64,000 nt of DNA from Cohnella mopanensis (lineage in GTDB: Bacteria; Bacillota; Bacilli; Paenibacillales; Paenibacillaceae), in the NCBI RefSeq assembly GCF_022352055.1, contig NZ_JAKRWM010000013.1:1-64000 (forward strand). The letters are read 5' to 3'. Below the pieces are notes generated by a model that did no database searches, was not told where the DNA came from, and worked only from the letters and a program-made list of their open reading frames with translations. Position numbers and translations under genes: made by a program. Below are positions 26,938-35,279 of this stretch, piece by piece. Numbering within the stretch: position 1 is the first letter of the stretch; each line of letters opens with the position of its first letter.

Positions 26938-27542
26938 GGCATCAAGCGGAGCCTGCTCCTTCTTCCGGTGGAGGAAGAAGACGAACGGCGCAGAAAGAAA
27001 AAAAACCAGGCTTGAGCGGATGGCGCAAGGAATTATGGGATTGGTCCAGGGCGCTTGTCGTGGCCGTTGTTATCGTATTGCTTCTGAAGGCTTACGTCTT
27101 CCAGCTCTCTACCGTGAAGAAAATCTCTATGCAGCCAACGCTCCATGAGAATGAATGGCTGTTCGTCAATAAGATTGTCCTAAAGTTAGGAAATCTAGAT
27201 CGCGGCGACGTTGTTATTCTCAAGGATCCAAGCGGAGGCTCGGAAGACAAGCAGTTTCTGGTGAAACGGATTGTCGGAATTCCCGGGGATACGTTGGAAA
27301 TTCGCGATGGAGAGTTATACATTAACGGAGAATTGAAAGTCGAGTCTTATACGGACGTGAAGATCGAAGACGGAGATTATCCTCTGACGACGGTTAGCCC
27401 CGGTCATTATTTCGTGATGGGGGATAACCGCCATCATAGTGCCAGTAAAGATAGCCGTGCGTTCAAGGAAGTGCCGGAAGAGCTTATTAAAGGCCGTGCA
27501 GACTTGATCGTCTGGCCGATCAGCCGCTGGGCTAAACTGTGA
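26934..27542 (+). CDS. Type I signal peptidase
   Basis: A 202-residue membrane-anchored peptidase that cleaves secretory signal peptides. One membrane anchor (about 38-55) follows a basic N-terminus. Catalytic S65 lies in ISMQPTL, general base K111 in LVKRIVGIPGD, and the box E motif GDNRHHSASKDSR is present. A single short anchor fits SipS-type enzymes. It overlaps the preceding gene by four bases and lies eight bases before the queG start. Confidence 0.94.
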   Translation: MRHQAEPAPSSGGGRRRTAQKEKKPGLSGWRKELWDWSRALVVAVVIVLLLKAYVFQLSTVKKISMQPTLHENEWLFVNKIVLKLGNLDRGDVVILKDPSGGSEDKQFLVKRIVGIPGDTLEIRDGELYINGELKVESYTDVKIEDGDYPLTTVSPGHYFVMGDNRHHSASKDSRAFKEVPEELIKGRADLIVWPISRWAKL

Positions 27543-27550
27543 GGCTTGTT

Positions 27551-28717
27551 ATGGCACAGAGAGATACGGCTTTCTGGATTCAGCTAAAAGAAGAAATGAT
27601 CGACGCAGCTTCAAGCTTAGGGATCGACAAGATTGGCGTGACTTCGGCTGATCCGTTCGCGGAGTTGAAGGAGCGGCTCATTCGTCATCGCGAGCTTGGA
27701 CACGAGTCCGGTTTCGAAGAACCGGATTTGGACTTAAGAACGGAGCCTTCGCTGTTAATGCCGGAAGCGCGTTCGATTATCTCGATCGCCGTCGCCTATC
27801 CATCGAAGCTGAAGAACGCGCCCGTATCGGAACCGGGCAGACGTAGGGGAATCTTATCGCGTTCCGCTTGGGGGGAAGATTACCACCAGGCGCTGCGTCG
27901 CCGGCTAACGAAGTTGACCGAATGGATTGCGGATAGAGTGCCCGAGGCTAAGCTCATGTCGATGGTTGACACGGGGGCGTTATCGGATCGTGCCGTCGCC
28001 GAGAGGGCGGGCATAGGCTGGAGCGGCAAAAACTGTTCCGTCATTACTCCGGAGTTGGGCTCTTGGGTTTACTTGGGAGAAATGATTACGAATCTTCCCA
28101 TACCTCCGGACAAGGCTTTGCTGGACGGGTGCGGGGACTGCACCTTATGTATAGATGCCTGCCCGACTGGGGCGTTAGTCGGACCGGGACAATTGAATTC
28201 GCAGCGTTGTATTTCCTTTATTACGCAGACCAAAGGGATCGTAGAAGACGAGATGATGGTGAAAATCGGTAACCGCTTGTACGGTTGCGATACGTGCCAG
28301 ATTGTCTGTCCCGTTAATCGGAAAATCGACTTGAGGCATCATGAGGAGCTGTTGCCCGACCCGGAGGTCGCGAAGCCGTTGCTGCGTCCGCTGCTGACGA
28401 TGGGCAACCGCGAATTTCGCGAGAAGTTCGGAGCGGGCTCGGCATCTTGGCGAGGTCGCAAGCCGATTCAGCGTAATGCGCTTATCGCTTTAGGCAATTT
28501 CCGCGATGTCGAGTCGGTTCCTGACGTAGATGTCGTGTTGCGGGAAGACCCTCGTCCGGTATTGCGGGCTACTGCTGCTTGGGCGCTTGGTCGGATAGGT
28601 TCGATGGAGGCCATGGAATGTCTTCAAGCGGCCCAATCGAAAGAGCAGGATACAGAGGTGTTATTAGCCATCGAACGCGCTTTATCGGCTCCGAAATCGG
28701 ACCGTACGCGTAAATAA
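27551..28717 (+). CDS. queG: Epoxyqueuosine reductase
   Basis: A 388-residue cobalamin- and iron-sulfur-dependent enzyme performing the last step of queuosine tRNA modification. Two [4Fe-4S] motifs, CGDCTLCIDACPTGAL and YGCDTCQIVCPVNR, and a C-terminal HEAT-like repeat segment (RATAAWALGRIG) are visible. ATG at 27551 has GAGG six bases upstream; GTG 27539 overlaps the previous stop and precedes that site. Third gene of the ntdP-sip-queG unit. Confidence 0.94.
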   Translation: MAQRDTAFWIQLKEEMIDAASSLGIDKIGVTSADPFAELKERLIRHRELGHESGFEEPDLDLRTEPSLLMPEARSIISIAVAYPSKLKNAPVSEPGRRRGILSRSAWGEDYHQALRRRLTKLTEWIADRVPEAKLMSMVDTGALSDRAVAERAGIGWSGKNCSVITPELGSWVYLGEMITNLPIPPDKALLDGCGDCTLCIDACPTGALVGPGQLNSQRCISFITQTKGIVEDEMMVKIGNRLYGCDTCQIVCPVNRKIDLRHHEELLPDPEVAKPLLRPLLTMGNREFREKFGAGSASWRGRKPIQRNALIALGNFRDVESVPDVDVVLREDPRPVLRATAAWALGRIGSMEAMECLQAAQSKEQDTEVLLAIERALSAPKSDRTRK

Positions 28718-28769
28718 TTGGCTATTTCCGGGGAAATACGACGAAATTTAACGTAGTCAAAAGAAATGG

Positions 28770-29570
28770 TTATTCCTTGTTGAACGTGCGGCCTTTGCCA
28801 TGAGGGATACACATCGGCGTACCGTACAAGGGATCAAGCATAATATCGCAACGGAGATGAAATACCGCTTCGATAAGCGAACTATCGACAATCTGTTCCG
28901 GTTTGCCCTCAGCATACACGGATCCGTCGCTGATAGCGACGATGTGATCCGCGTAGCGGCAAGCCAGATTAATGTCGTGGAGCACCATAACGATCGTGCG
29001 GTTGTCGCGAATGTTCAGATCGTACAACAAGTCAAGAATTTCGATCTGGTGGGCCATATCCAGATAAGTCGTTGGTTCATCCAACAGGATGATTCCCGTA
29101 TCTTGGGCCAATGTCATGGCAATCCATGCCCGTTGCCGTTGTCCTCCGGATAGAGAGTCCACGGAACGTTCGGCGAACGCGCTCATTCCCGTGGAATCCA
29201 GCGCCGCCCTGACGCAGGCTTCGTCCTGCTCCGACCACTGCTGCAGCCAGCTTTGATAAGGGTAACGTCCTTGCTTGACGAGCTGCAGCACGGTCAGCCC
29301 TTCGGGCGCGGTCGGTCCTTGCGGCAGAATAGCCAGCTTCTTCGCCACTTCCTTAGTCGGATGCTTCGCAATATCCTCGCCATCAAGCAGGATCGATCCT
29401 TCGCGGGGCTTCAACAAGCGAGCCATCGAACGAAGCAATGTCGATTTACCGCAGCCGTTGCTGCCGATTAATACGGTTGTCTTGCCGATGGGAATCGATA
29501 ATTCCAATTGCTCGAATATGTATTCATTATTGTAGGACAACGATAAACCCTTCGCTATTAAGCCTTCCAT
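28770..29570 (-). CDS. Siderophore ABC transporter ATP-binding protein (FecE/FhuC type)
   Basis: A 266-residue ATPase driving the two FecCD-type permeases encoded upstream. Walker [10 protein letters not shown], signature [10 protein letters not shown], Walker [17 protein letters not shown] and H-loop [14 protein letters not shown] are all present. The start may be ATG 29570 or GTG 29573; both are served by GGAAGG. It is the distal gene of a leftward iron uptake operon. Confidence 0.93.
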   Translation of the reverse strand: MEGLIAKGLSLSYNNEYIFEQLELSIPIGKTTVLIGSNGCGKSTLLRSMARLLKPREGSILLDGEDIAKHPTKEVAKKLAILPQGPTAPEGLTVLQLVKQGRYPYQSWLQQWSEQDEACVRAALDSTGMSAFAERSVDSLSGGQRQRAWIAMTLAQDTGIILLDEPTTYLDMAHQIEILDLLYDLNIRDNRTIVMVLHDINLACRYADHIVAISDGSVYAEGKPEQIVDSSLIEAVFHLRCDIMLDPLYGTPMCIPHGKGRTFNKE

Positions 29571-29621
29571 CACTCTTCATCCTTCCTTGGCGTTTCATGC
29601 CTAATTTGGTCAAACTCCCTA

Positions 29622-30665
29622 TTATGCGTTTCGTTGGCGATATAACATATATAAGAAAAACGGTGCACCGATTGCCGCCGTAAAAACACCGGCTGCGATA
29701 TCTTGCGGATAGAACGCGGTGCGGGCGACTAAATCCGCCAGCAATAAGATCATCGCTCCGAGCAATGCGCTTACGGGTAGGAGGCCGCCGAAGGCGGGGC
29801 CGACTAGTTTGCGGGCCATGTGGGGGGCCATCAAGCCTATGAATGAGATCGCACCACCTATTGCTACGGCCGATCCCGCAAGGGCAACGCTTAACAAAAG
29901 CAAGACGATACGTCCTCGCTGGACGTTGGAGCCGGCGCTGTTGGCTACGTCATCGCCTAGCGCTTGGACGTTCATATGGCGCGATAACAGCCACGTGAGG
30001 GGCAGTAGAATGCCTATCCAAGGTAGAAGCGTGAATACGTCCTTCGCCCATGATGTCCCGTAAATACTCCCGGTCATGAAGGTGACCGATTTAATGGCGA
30101 GCATGAACGGGCTGGAGATGATGAGCATATAGGAGAGCGATTTGAAGGCCGCGGATAATCCAGTGCCGATCAACACAAGCCGGATGGGGGCGACTCCATT
30201 TCGCCAAGCGAGCAAATAAAGGATACCGGTTACGACAAAAGCGCCGGTGATGGCCGCGACGGGCATCCATTGAATCGACAACTTATTCGTGAATAAGAAG
30301 AGGAACAGGACGGCTCCGAGTGATGCACCGTCCGTAATCCCCGTGACGTCGGGAGAAGCAAGCGGATTGCGGACAATCCCTTGCAGCACTGCCCCGGCAA
30401 CGGCAAGGGAGGCGCCGACTAGCACGGCGATGACGATTCTCGGCAATCTTAGCTTCATTATGATGACGTTGTGCATCGGATCGCCTTGCCCGAAGAGCGA
30501 ACGGACAACATCCCATGGGTTGATCCACAGGCTGCCGATTCCCGTGCTTAGAATCATGAGGGCGACGCATAGAATAGCTAGAATAATCGTGATGCGAATG
30601 ACATTGCGGTCAACATGGAAGCTGGTCTTCGGTTGGCGAGTACGCCATGAAGTATATTTGCTCAT
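29622..30665 (-). CDS. Siderophore ABC transporter permease (FecCD family)
   Basis: A 347-residue polytopic protein with about nine or ten membrane segments. Family signatures include GASLAVAGAVLQGIVRNPLASPD and GAISFIGLMAPHMARKLVG. A basic N-terminal tail precedes the first segment. Its start overlaps the previous permease's stop by four bases, so the two permeases are probably made in equal amounts as a heterodimer. Confidence 0.93.
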   Translation of the reverse strand: MSKYTSWRTRQPKTSFHVDRNVIRITIILAILCVALMILSTGIGSLWINPWDVVRSLFGQGDPMHNVIIMKLRLPRIVIAVLVGASLAVAGAVLQGIVRNPLASPDVTGITDGASLGAVLFLFLFTNKLSIQWMPVAAITGAFVVTGILYLLAWRNGVAPIRLVLIGTGLSAAFKSLSYMLIISSPFMLAIKSVTFMTGSIYGTSWAKDVFTLLPWIGILLPLTWLLSRHMNVQALGDDVANSAGSNVQRGRIVLLLLSVALAGSAVAIGGAISFIGLMAPHMARKLVGPAFGGLLPVSALLGAMILLLADLVARTAFYPQDIAAGVFTAAIGAPFFLYMLYRQRNA

Positions 30666-31648
30666 CCGATGCGTCTCTCCTTCCGGGCGATATAGACGAA
30701 GAAAGGCACGCCCAGAATCGCAGTCATGACGCCAACGGGAATTTCGGTAGGCATGGCGATGTAACGCGAACCCAAATCCGCGGTGACAAGCAATAAAGCT
30801 CCGAGGACTGCGCTATACGGAATAATCCACCGGTAATCGCTACCTACGAGATAACGAACGATGTGGGGAATGATGATTCCTACGAATGCGATCGGGCCAG
30901 CCACTGCCACGCTCGCGCCGGCTAGCAGAATGACAGCGAGGGAAGCGGCTCCTTTAATCCGTATGGTGGACATGCCAAGTCCTTTAGCAACGCTATCGCC
31001 CATGGAAAGGACATTCATATGGTTCGATAGGAACAGCGCAACGATGAGGCCTGCCGCCATATAAGGAAGAACATTTAACAGCATGTCCATTTCCCGCCCG
31101 GCAACCGAGCCGACCATCCAGATGAGCACTTGATCGAACATTTTACCGTCCGATAACATGAAGCCTTGCGTGAGCGAGAAGAAAAAAGCGGCTATCGTCG
31201 CTCCTGCTAACGTAATCTTAATCGGCGTCATCCCATCCTTACCGACGCTGCCTAATATAAATACGATAACGCCGCTCACTGCCGCGCCTATTAAGGCTGT
31301 CCAAGTGAGCGATTGAAGGCTGCTCAGGTTGAGGATCGGGCCCGATGCAAGCACAACGAAGAATGCGGCCCCGGAATTAATGCCGAACGTGCTCGGGGAG
31401 GCGATCGGGTTACGGGTAATGACTTGCATAAGCACCCCGGCAACGGCTAAGCAAGCGCCGACGCATGCCGCGATTAATGCGCGAGGAACGCGGGTCATGC
31501 GAATGATCAAATGACTTTGGGATGCATCGTAATGGATAAACGAATCGACAACGGAAGAGATGGGGATATCCGCCACTCCGAATGCGATACTGCATAACAT
31601 CGATAGGACTAATAGAAGCAAAAAAAAGATCAGTCCGAAGATTCTCAT
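30662..31648 (-). CDS. Siderophore ABC transporter permease (FecCD family)
   Basis: A 328-residue partner permease with GACLAVAGVLMQVITRNPIASPS and GPIAFVGIIIPHIVRYLVG, the same family signatures as its neighbour. It is the first gene of the leftward operon. The ribosome binding site before the ATG at 31648 is weak. A TTGACA-17-TAAACT promoter and a Fur-like box lie upstream. Confidence 0.93.
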   Translation of the reverse strand: MRIFGLIFFLLLLVLSMLCSIAFGVADIPISSVVDSFIHYDASQSHLIIRMTRVPRALIAACVGACLAVAGVLMQVITRNPIASPSTFGINSGAAFFVVLASGPILNLSSLQSLTWTALIGAAVSGVIVFILGSVGKDGMTPIKITLAGATIAAFFFSLTQGFMLSDGKMFDQVLIWMVGSVAGREMDMLLNVLPYMAAGLIVALFLSNHMNVLSMGDSVAKGLGMSTIRIKGAASLAVILLAGASVAVAGPIAFVGIIIPHIVRYLVGSDYRWIIPYSAVLGALLLVTADLGSRYIAMPTEIPVGVMTAILGVPFFVYIARKERRIG

Positions 31649-31717
31649 AGCGACCAGCTTTCTTGATGTAATAAGTTGTTAAGGATCCGGGGCGTCAATT
31701 GAATACTCTACTTGAGA

Positions 31718-31746
31718 AGTTTAGATGATGAGCTCTGCACTGTCAA
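31718..31746 (-). promoter_or_regulatory. Promoter of the siderophore permease operon
   Basis: On the minus strand TTGACA (31746-31741), 17-base spacer, TAAACT (31723-31718). A Fur-like box lies just upstream of the -35. Confidence 0.72.
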
Positions 31747-31752
31747 TGAGGA

Positions 31753-31767
31753 TGAGAATCGTTCTCA
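31753..31767. promoter_or_regulatory. Fur-like box 1
   Basis: TGAGAATCGTTCTCA is a near-palindrome matching the 7-1-7 Fur box (TGATAATNATTATCA) at most positions. It lies between the two divergent -35 elements. Confidence 0.75.
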
Positions 31768-31773
31768 GAATTG

Positions 31774-31802
31774 TTGACATTAGCGCACGAATCGAATAAA
31801 TT
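31774..31802 (+). promoter_or_regulatory. Promoter of the siderophore-binding protein gene
   Basis: TTGACA (31774-31779), 17-base spacer, TAAATT (31797-31802). Fur-like box 2 follows 12 bases later. Confidence 0.7.
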
Positions 31803-31814
31803 AAGTAATGTCGT

Positions 31815-31829
31815 TGATAATGATTTTCA
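31815..31829. promoter_or_regulatory. Fur-like box 2
   Basis: TGATAATGATTTTCA matches TGATAATNATTATCA at all but one defined position and sits at the start of the binding-protein transcript. Confidence 0.82.
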
Positions 31830-31867
31830 ATCGCACAACATGATTATACTTAGGAGGATTAACAGAA

Positions 31868-32884
31868 ATGAAAGCAAACGCAAGAAAACATTCCGCATGG
31901 TGGGGAATCGTGGTGCTCGTTATGGTCATGATGGTTACCGCTTGCGGCAACAACAATAAGAGTAACGGAAACGAAAGCAGCGCTCCCGCTGCATCCAATA
32001 GTTCATCGCCGGCCGGGGACAATTCAGCCGCCGGAACAGAGCGCGTCATCAAGCATGCGATGGGTGTAACGAAGATTAAGGGAACCCCTCAACGTATCGT
32101 GGTCCTGACCAATGAAGGGACGGAAGCTCTGCTCGCGCTTGGCGTGAAGCCGGTAGGAGCGGTAAAATCTTGGACGGGCTCGCCATGGTATGAGCACATT
32201 AAAGATCAAATGGATGGCGTAACGGAGCTTGGCGAAGAAGGACAGCCTAACTTGGAACTGATCGCAGGCTTGAAGCCGGATCTGATCATTGGTAACAAAA
32301 TGCGCCATGAGAAAATTTATGAGCAATTGTCCGCGATTGCTCCGACCGTTGAATCCGAGACGTTGCGCGGAGAATGGAAAATTAACTTCAATCTATATGC
32401 CGATGCTCTGGACAAGTCGTCCGAAGGCGATAAACTGATTGCCGATTACGACGCAAGGATCGCGCAGTTTAAAGAGAAAGCCGGAGACAAGCTGAATGAA
32501 ACCGTATCGGTTGTTCGATTCATGGGCGGCAAGACGCGCGTATACCATACGGACACGTTTACAGGCATTATTTTCAACCAAATCGGAATTGCACGGAATG
32601 CGATGACTTTGAACGCGAAGGATCAATTCGTGGATGAAATTACGAAAGAACGTCTGCCGGAGGCGGACGCGGATCGTCTCTTCTACTTCACTTACGAGAC
32701 CGGAGACGGTAAAGCTTCGGAAACGGAGAAGGAATGGGTCAACGACCCGTTGTGGAAAAGCTTGAACGCCGTTAAGAACGGCAAGGTTTATAGAGTAGAC
32801 GATGCCGTATGGAACACGGCTGGAGGCATTCTTGCGGCCAATCTCGTCATCGACGGATTGTACGAAATCTACGATGTGAAATAA
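31868..32884 (+). CDS. Siderophore-binding lipoprotein (FecB/FhuD type)
   Basis: A 338-residue extracytoplasmic iron-siderophore receptor. The lipobox MVTAC gives lipidated C26, followed by an Asn/Ser-rich linker and a two-lobe binding fold with PQRIVVLTNEGTEALLALGV. It is divergent from the permease-ATPase operon and shares Fur-like control with it. AGGAGG precedes the ATG at 31868. The siderophore cannot be identified; hydroxamate or carboxylate are possible. Confidence 0.92.
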   Translation: MKANARKHSAWWGIVVLVMVMMVTACGNNNKSNGNESSAPAASNSSSPAGDNSAAGTERVIKHAMGVTKIKGTPQRIVVLTNEGTEALLALGVKPVGAVKSWTGSPWYEHIKDQMDGVTELGEEGQPNLELIAGLKPDLIIGNKMRHEKIYEQLSAIAPTVESETLRGEWKINFNLYADALDKSSEGDKLIADYDARIAQFKEKAGDKLNETVSVVRFMGGKTRVYHTDTFTGIIFNQIGIARNAMTLNAKDQFVDEITKERLPEADADRLFYFTYETGDGKASETEKEWVNDPLWKSLNAVKNGKVYRVDDAVWNTAGGILAANLVIDGLYEIYDVK

Positions 32885-32893
32885 TGAATTCAT

Positions 32894-32940
32894 ACTCCTT
32901 CGCTTCCTTAATTAAGAGGAACGGAGGAGTTTTTATTTTT
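32894..32940 (+). terminator. Terminator of the siderophore-binding protein gene
   Basis: An ACTCC...GGAGT stem with internal pairing is followed by TTTTATTTTT. Confidence 0.82.
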
Positions 32941-33025
32941 AGTCTGCGTACAGCATAAACTTAAGCGCCTAATTTGCCGAAATAATGCTTGTTACATCTT
33001 TAAACAAAGGCAGGAGTGGCACGAG

Positions 33026-34048
33026 ATGAAATTAGTCGATATCGAGACGGTCGAACCGGGTCAAACACTGGGTAGAACGATCTTCTCCTCTAACGGACCG
33101 GTACTGCTCTCCAAGGGAGTACATTTAACCGTATATATGATCAGTACATTAAAGCGGATAGGCGTAACGACCATCTATATAGATGATCCGATGTACCGCG
33201 ATATTTCGAGCGATGAGCTGCTCTCCGACGATACGAAACTGGCGGTCATTCACCAGATGTCCGAGATGTTCGAGTCGCTAAGGTCCGGGAAAGCCTTCAG
33301 TTCCAAAGCGATTGGCCAAACCGTGGACGACATGCTGGACGAAGTGTTGAGAAACCAAAACATTCTCATCCACCTGTCGGATATCCGCACGGCGGACAAT
33401 GCCAGATTCCTGCATGCGATGAACGTATGCATGATGTCATCTCTGTTGGGGCTGAACATGGGCTTGAATATGATTCAGCTTAAGGAATTGGCAATCGGCG
33501 CCTTATTGCACGATATCGGCAAGATCGGCGCGCCGGAAGTACAGGAAGGCCGAATGCATCACTCATGGCGCGGATTCGATCTGCTGAAGAATAAACGCGA
33601 ATATAGCTTGCTGATCGCTCACGTAGCCTTCCAGCATCATGAATTCGTGGACGGAACCGGGTTACCGCGAGGGTTGACGGGCGATGACATCCATACCTAT
33701 GCGAAAATAGCGGCTGTCGCTAATATTTACGATAATATGATCTATCCGAACGACGATGAAGCGCCGTTAATGCCGCACGAAGCTTGCGAGCGGTTGAACG
33801 CAATGTCGGGTACGATGCTGGATCATGAAGTGTTGACCCAGTTCATGCGAATCGTATCGATCTACCCGAATGGAATATCCGTAAGGCTATCTAATCGCCA
33901 AATCGGAGTCGTCGTCAGCCAGCACCGAGGCTTGCCTGGAAGGCCAATCGTTCGCGTCATAGATAAGGATGGCGAAGACGCGGTTGGCTATGTCGAGATC
34001 GATTTGGCTCAACATCCGACGCTTTTCATAGAGGCTGTCTTATCTTAG
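33026..34048 (+). CDS. HD-GYP domain cyclic-di-GMP phosphodiesterase
   Basis: A 340-residue cytoplasmic protein. The N-terminal 100 residues are a small beta-rich DUF3391-like region. The HD-GYP domain carries the H162-D163 pair (LLHDIGKIG), HHE at 204-206 and GTGLPRG at 210-216 (the GYP motif as GLP). Members degrade c-di-GMP to pGpG or GMP. No membrane segment or receiver domain is seen. AGGAG lies upstream of the ATG. It may oppose signalling to the PelD-type receptor at 58-60 kb, which is inference. Confidence 0.86.
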   Translation: MKLVDIETVEPGQTLGRTIFSSNGPVLLSKGVHLTVYMISTLKRIGVTTIYIDDPMYRDISSDELLSDDTKLAVIHQMSEMFESLRSGKAFSSKAIGQTVDDMLDEVLRNQNILIHLSDIRTADNARFLHAMNVCMMSSLLGLNMGLNMIQLKELAIGALLHDIGKIGAPEVQEGRMHHSWRGFDLLKNKREYSLLIAHVAFQHHEFVDGTGLPRGLTGDDIHTYAKIAAVANIYDNMIYPNDDEAPLMPHEACERLNAMSGTMLDHEVLTQFMRIVSIYPNGISVRLSNRQIGVVVSQHRGLPGRPIVRVIDKDGEDAVGYVEIDLAQHPTLFIEAVLS

Positions 34049-34070
34049 TGCGGGAGACGGGTTTTTCCGT

Positions 34071-34099
34071 TTGCGCGCAAAGTTCGACCATGCTATCAT
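34071..34099 (+). promoter_or_regulatory. Candidate promoter of the yneF-like/folE unit
   Basis: TTGCGC (34071-34076), 17-base spacer, TATCAT (34094-34099) with TG one base upstream (extended -10). The hairpin at 34109-34145 lies right at its start, so one of the two may not act as described. Confidence 0.5.
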
Positions 34100-34108
34100 A
34101 GTACAACA

Positions 34109-34145
34109 GCCCTGCTCAGACGCATCGTGGCGTTAGCGGGGTTTT
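34109..34145 (+). terminator. Hairpin with T-tract between HD-GYP and yneF-like genes
   Basis: 34109-34123 pairs with 34130-34141 (GCGTTAGCGGGG, some G-U), followed by TTTTATT. It may terminate the HD-GYP transcript or attenuate the folE transcript. Confidence 0.55.
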
Positions 34146-34172
34146 ATTATGAAAATTTCGGAGGCGCTGATT

Positions 34173-34445
34173 ATGTGGTCCTATCTTATTCCGATCCTGA
34201 CGTTAATCGTCGGCTTGGTCGTTGGATTTATCGTTGGGGTATTTTACTTGCGCTACCAAATGACGAAGATGCAGAATAATCCGGAAATGCTTCAGAAGAT
34301 GGCTAAGCAAATGGGCTATAATATGAATAGCCAACAATTGGCGAAGGCTCAGCAAATGATGAAAAATCAGAACGCGGGCGGCGGAAATGCTAAGCCGACT
34401 CCCGGTGCCGGCCAAAACAGAAATAATCCAAAGTTTCGTAGATAG
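34173..34445 (+). CDS. Small membrane protein, YneF-like (UPF0154)
   Basis: A 90-residue protein with one N-terminal membrane segment (about 3-27, [20 protein letters not shown]), then a basic, Met/Gln-rich tail [20 protein letters not shown] resembling Bacillus YneF. Function of this family is unknown. ATG at 34173 has GGAGGC seven bases upstream; in-frame ATG 34149 has none. The tail is longer and richer in Gly, Asn and Pro than YneF. It is 14 bases upstream of folE. Confidence 0.78.
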   Translation: MWSYLIPILTLIVGLVVGFIVGVFYLRYQMTKMQNNPEMLQKMAKQMGYNMNSQQLAKAQQMMKNQNAGGGNAKPTPGAGQNRNNPKFRR

Positions 34446-34459
34446 TAGGGGGAATGGTC

Positions 34460-35053
34460 ATGGCGGGAGCCAAAGATTACTCCAATTCGGATGTGAGCCA
34501 TAATCGTGAGAAGGTCGAATTCCACGTTCGGGAGATTCTGAAGCTGATCGGCGAAGATGTCGAGCGTGAGGGTTTGCTGGAAACGCCTGCACGGGTCACA
34601 CGAATGTATGAGGAAATATTCGCCGGATACGCCGTCGATCCGAGGGACGTACTGGGCGTTACTTTCGACGAGCAGCATGAAGAGCTTGTCATCGTGAAGG
34701 ATATCGTCTATTACAGCCAATGCGAGCATCATATGGCGCCTTTCTTCGGAATGGCTCATATCGGTTACATTCCTAGCGGGAAGATAGCCGGCTTGAGCAA
34801 GCTTGCTCGCTTAGTTGAAGCGGTGTCTAGACGTTTGCAGGTACAAGAAAGAATTACTTCGCAAATCGCGGACATTCTGGAAGAAGTGCTGCAGCCGCAT
34901 GGCGTAATGGTCGTCGTCGAGGGAGAGCATCTGTGCATGTGCTCGCGAGGCGTGAAGAAACCTGGCAGCAAAACCGTTACATCGGCTGTTAGAGGCCAAT
35001 TCCGACAAAGCTCGGCGCTCCGTTCGGAATTTCTGGAGCTGCTCAAGAGATAA
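34460..35053 (+). CDS. folE: GTP cyclohydrolase I
   Basis: A 197-residue type I enzyme forming 7,8-dihydroneopterin triphosphate for folate, and possibly for queuosine precursors. Zn ligands C88, H91 and C159 lie in QCEHHM and LCMCSRG. ATG at 34460 has GGGGG seven bases upstream; the ATG at 34454 is too close to it. Full length. Confidence 0.95.
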   Translation: MAGAKDYSNSDVSHNREKVEFHVREILKLIGEDVEREGLLETPARVTRMYEEIFAGYAVDPRDVLGVTFDEQHEELVIVKDIVYYSQCEHHMAPFFGMAHIGYIPSGKIAGLSKLARLVEAVSRRLQVQERITSQIADILEEVLQPHGVMVVVEGEHLCMCSRGVKKPGSKTVTSAVRGQFRQSSALRSEFLELLKR

Positions 35054-35077
35054 TGGAAGTTGCCGTCAACAACGTAG

Positions 35078-35111
35078 AAACGTCTGCGAATATCCGCAGA
35101 CGTTTTTTTGC
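35078..35111 (+). terminator. Terminator of folE
   Basis: AAACGTCTGCG (35078-35088) pairs with CGCAGACGTTT (35095-35105), followed by TTTTG. Confidence 0.85.
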
Positions 35112-35129
35112 TGTATTAAAAAAGGAACG

Positions 35130-35242
35130 AAGTCACGTTCCGGCGGCTAAGGAATGCCGTTCCAACCAAAAGACCATAAGAAGTAAGCTAAATTGGTCAT
35201 CTCCGTTGGAACGGTTTCTGGATTATGATGGTGGTACGCGCT
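35130..35242 (+). other. Structured leader upstream of the Gfo/Idh/MocA gene
   Basis: A short hairpin GGAACG/CGTTCC comes first. CCGTTCCAAC (35158-35167) then pairs perfectly with GTTGGAACGG (35206-35215), with GACCA/TGGTC nested inside. GGTGGTAC further right recalls part of a T-box but lacks the terminator. Function unknown. Confidence 0.4.
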
Positions 35243-35279
35243 TAATACAGCAGCATTATCATTGGAGGAATCTAAGATC

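Noticed and set aside
28733..28747. Palindrome TATTTCC/GGAAATA between queG and the siderophore ATPase gene
   Set aside because: The loop would be about two bases and no T-tract follows on either strand, so it is not called a terminator.
35226..35245. T-box riboswitch suggested by GGTGGTAC
   Set aside because: The core is incomplete, no terminator/antiterminator pair follows, and the gene is not an aminoacyl-tRNA or amino-acid gene.
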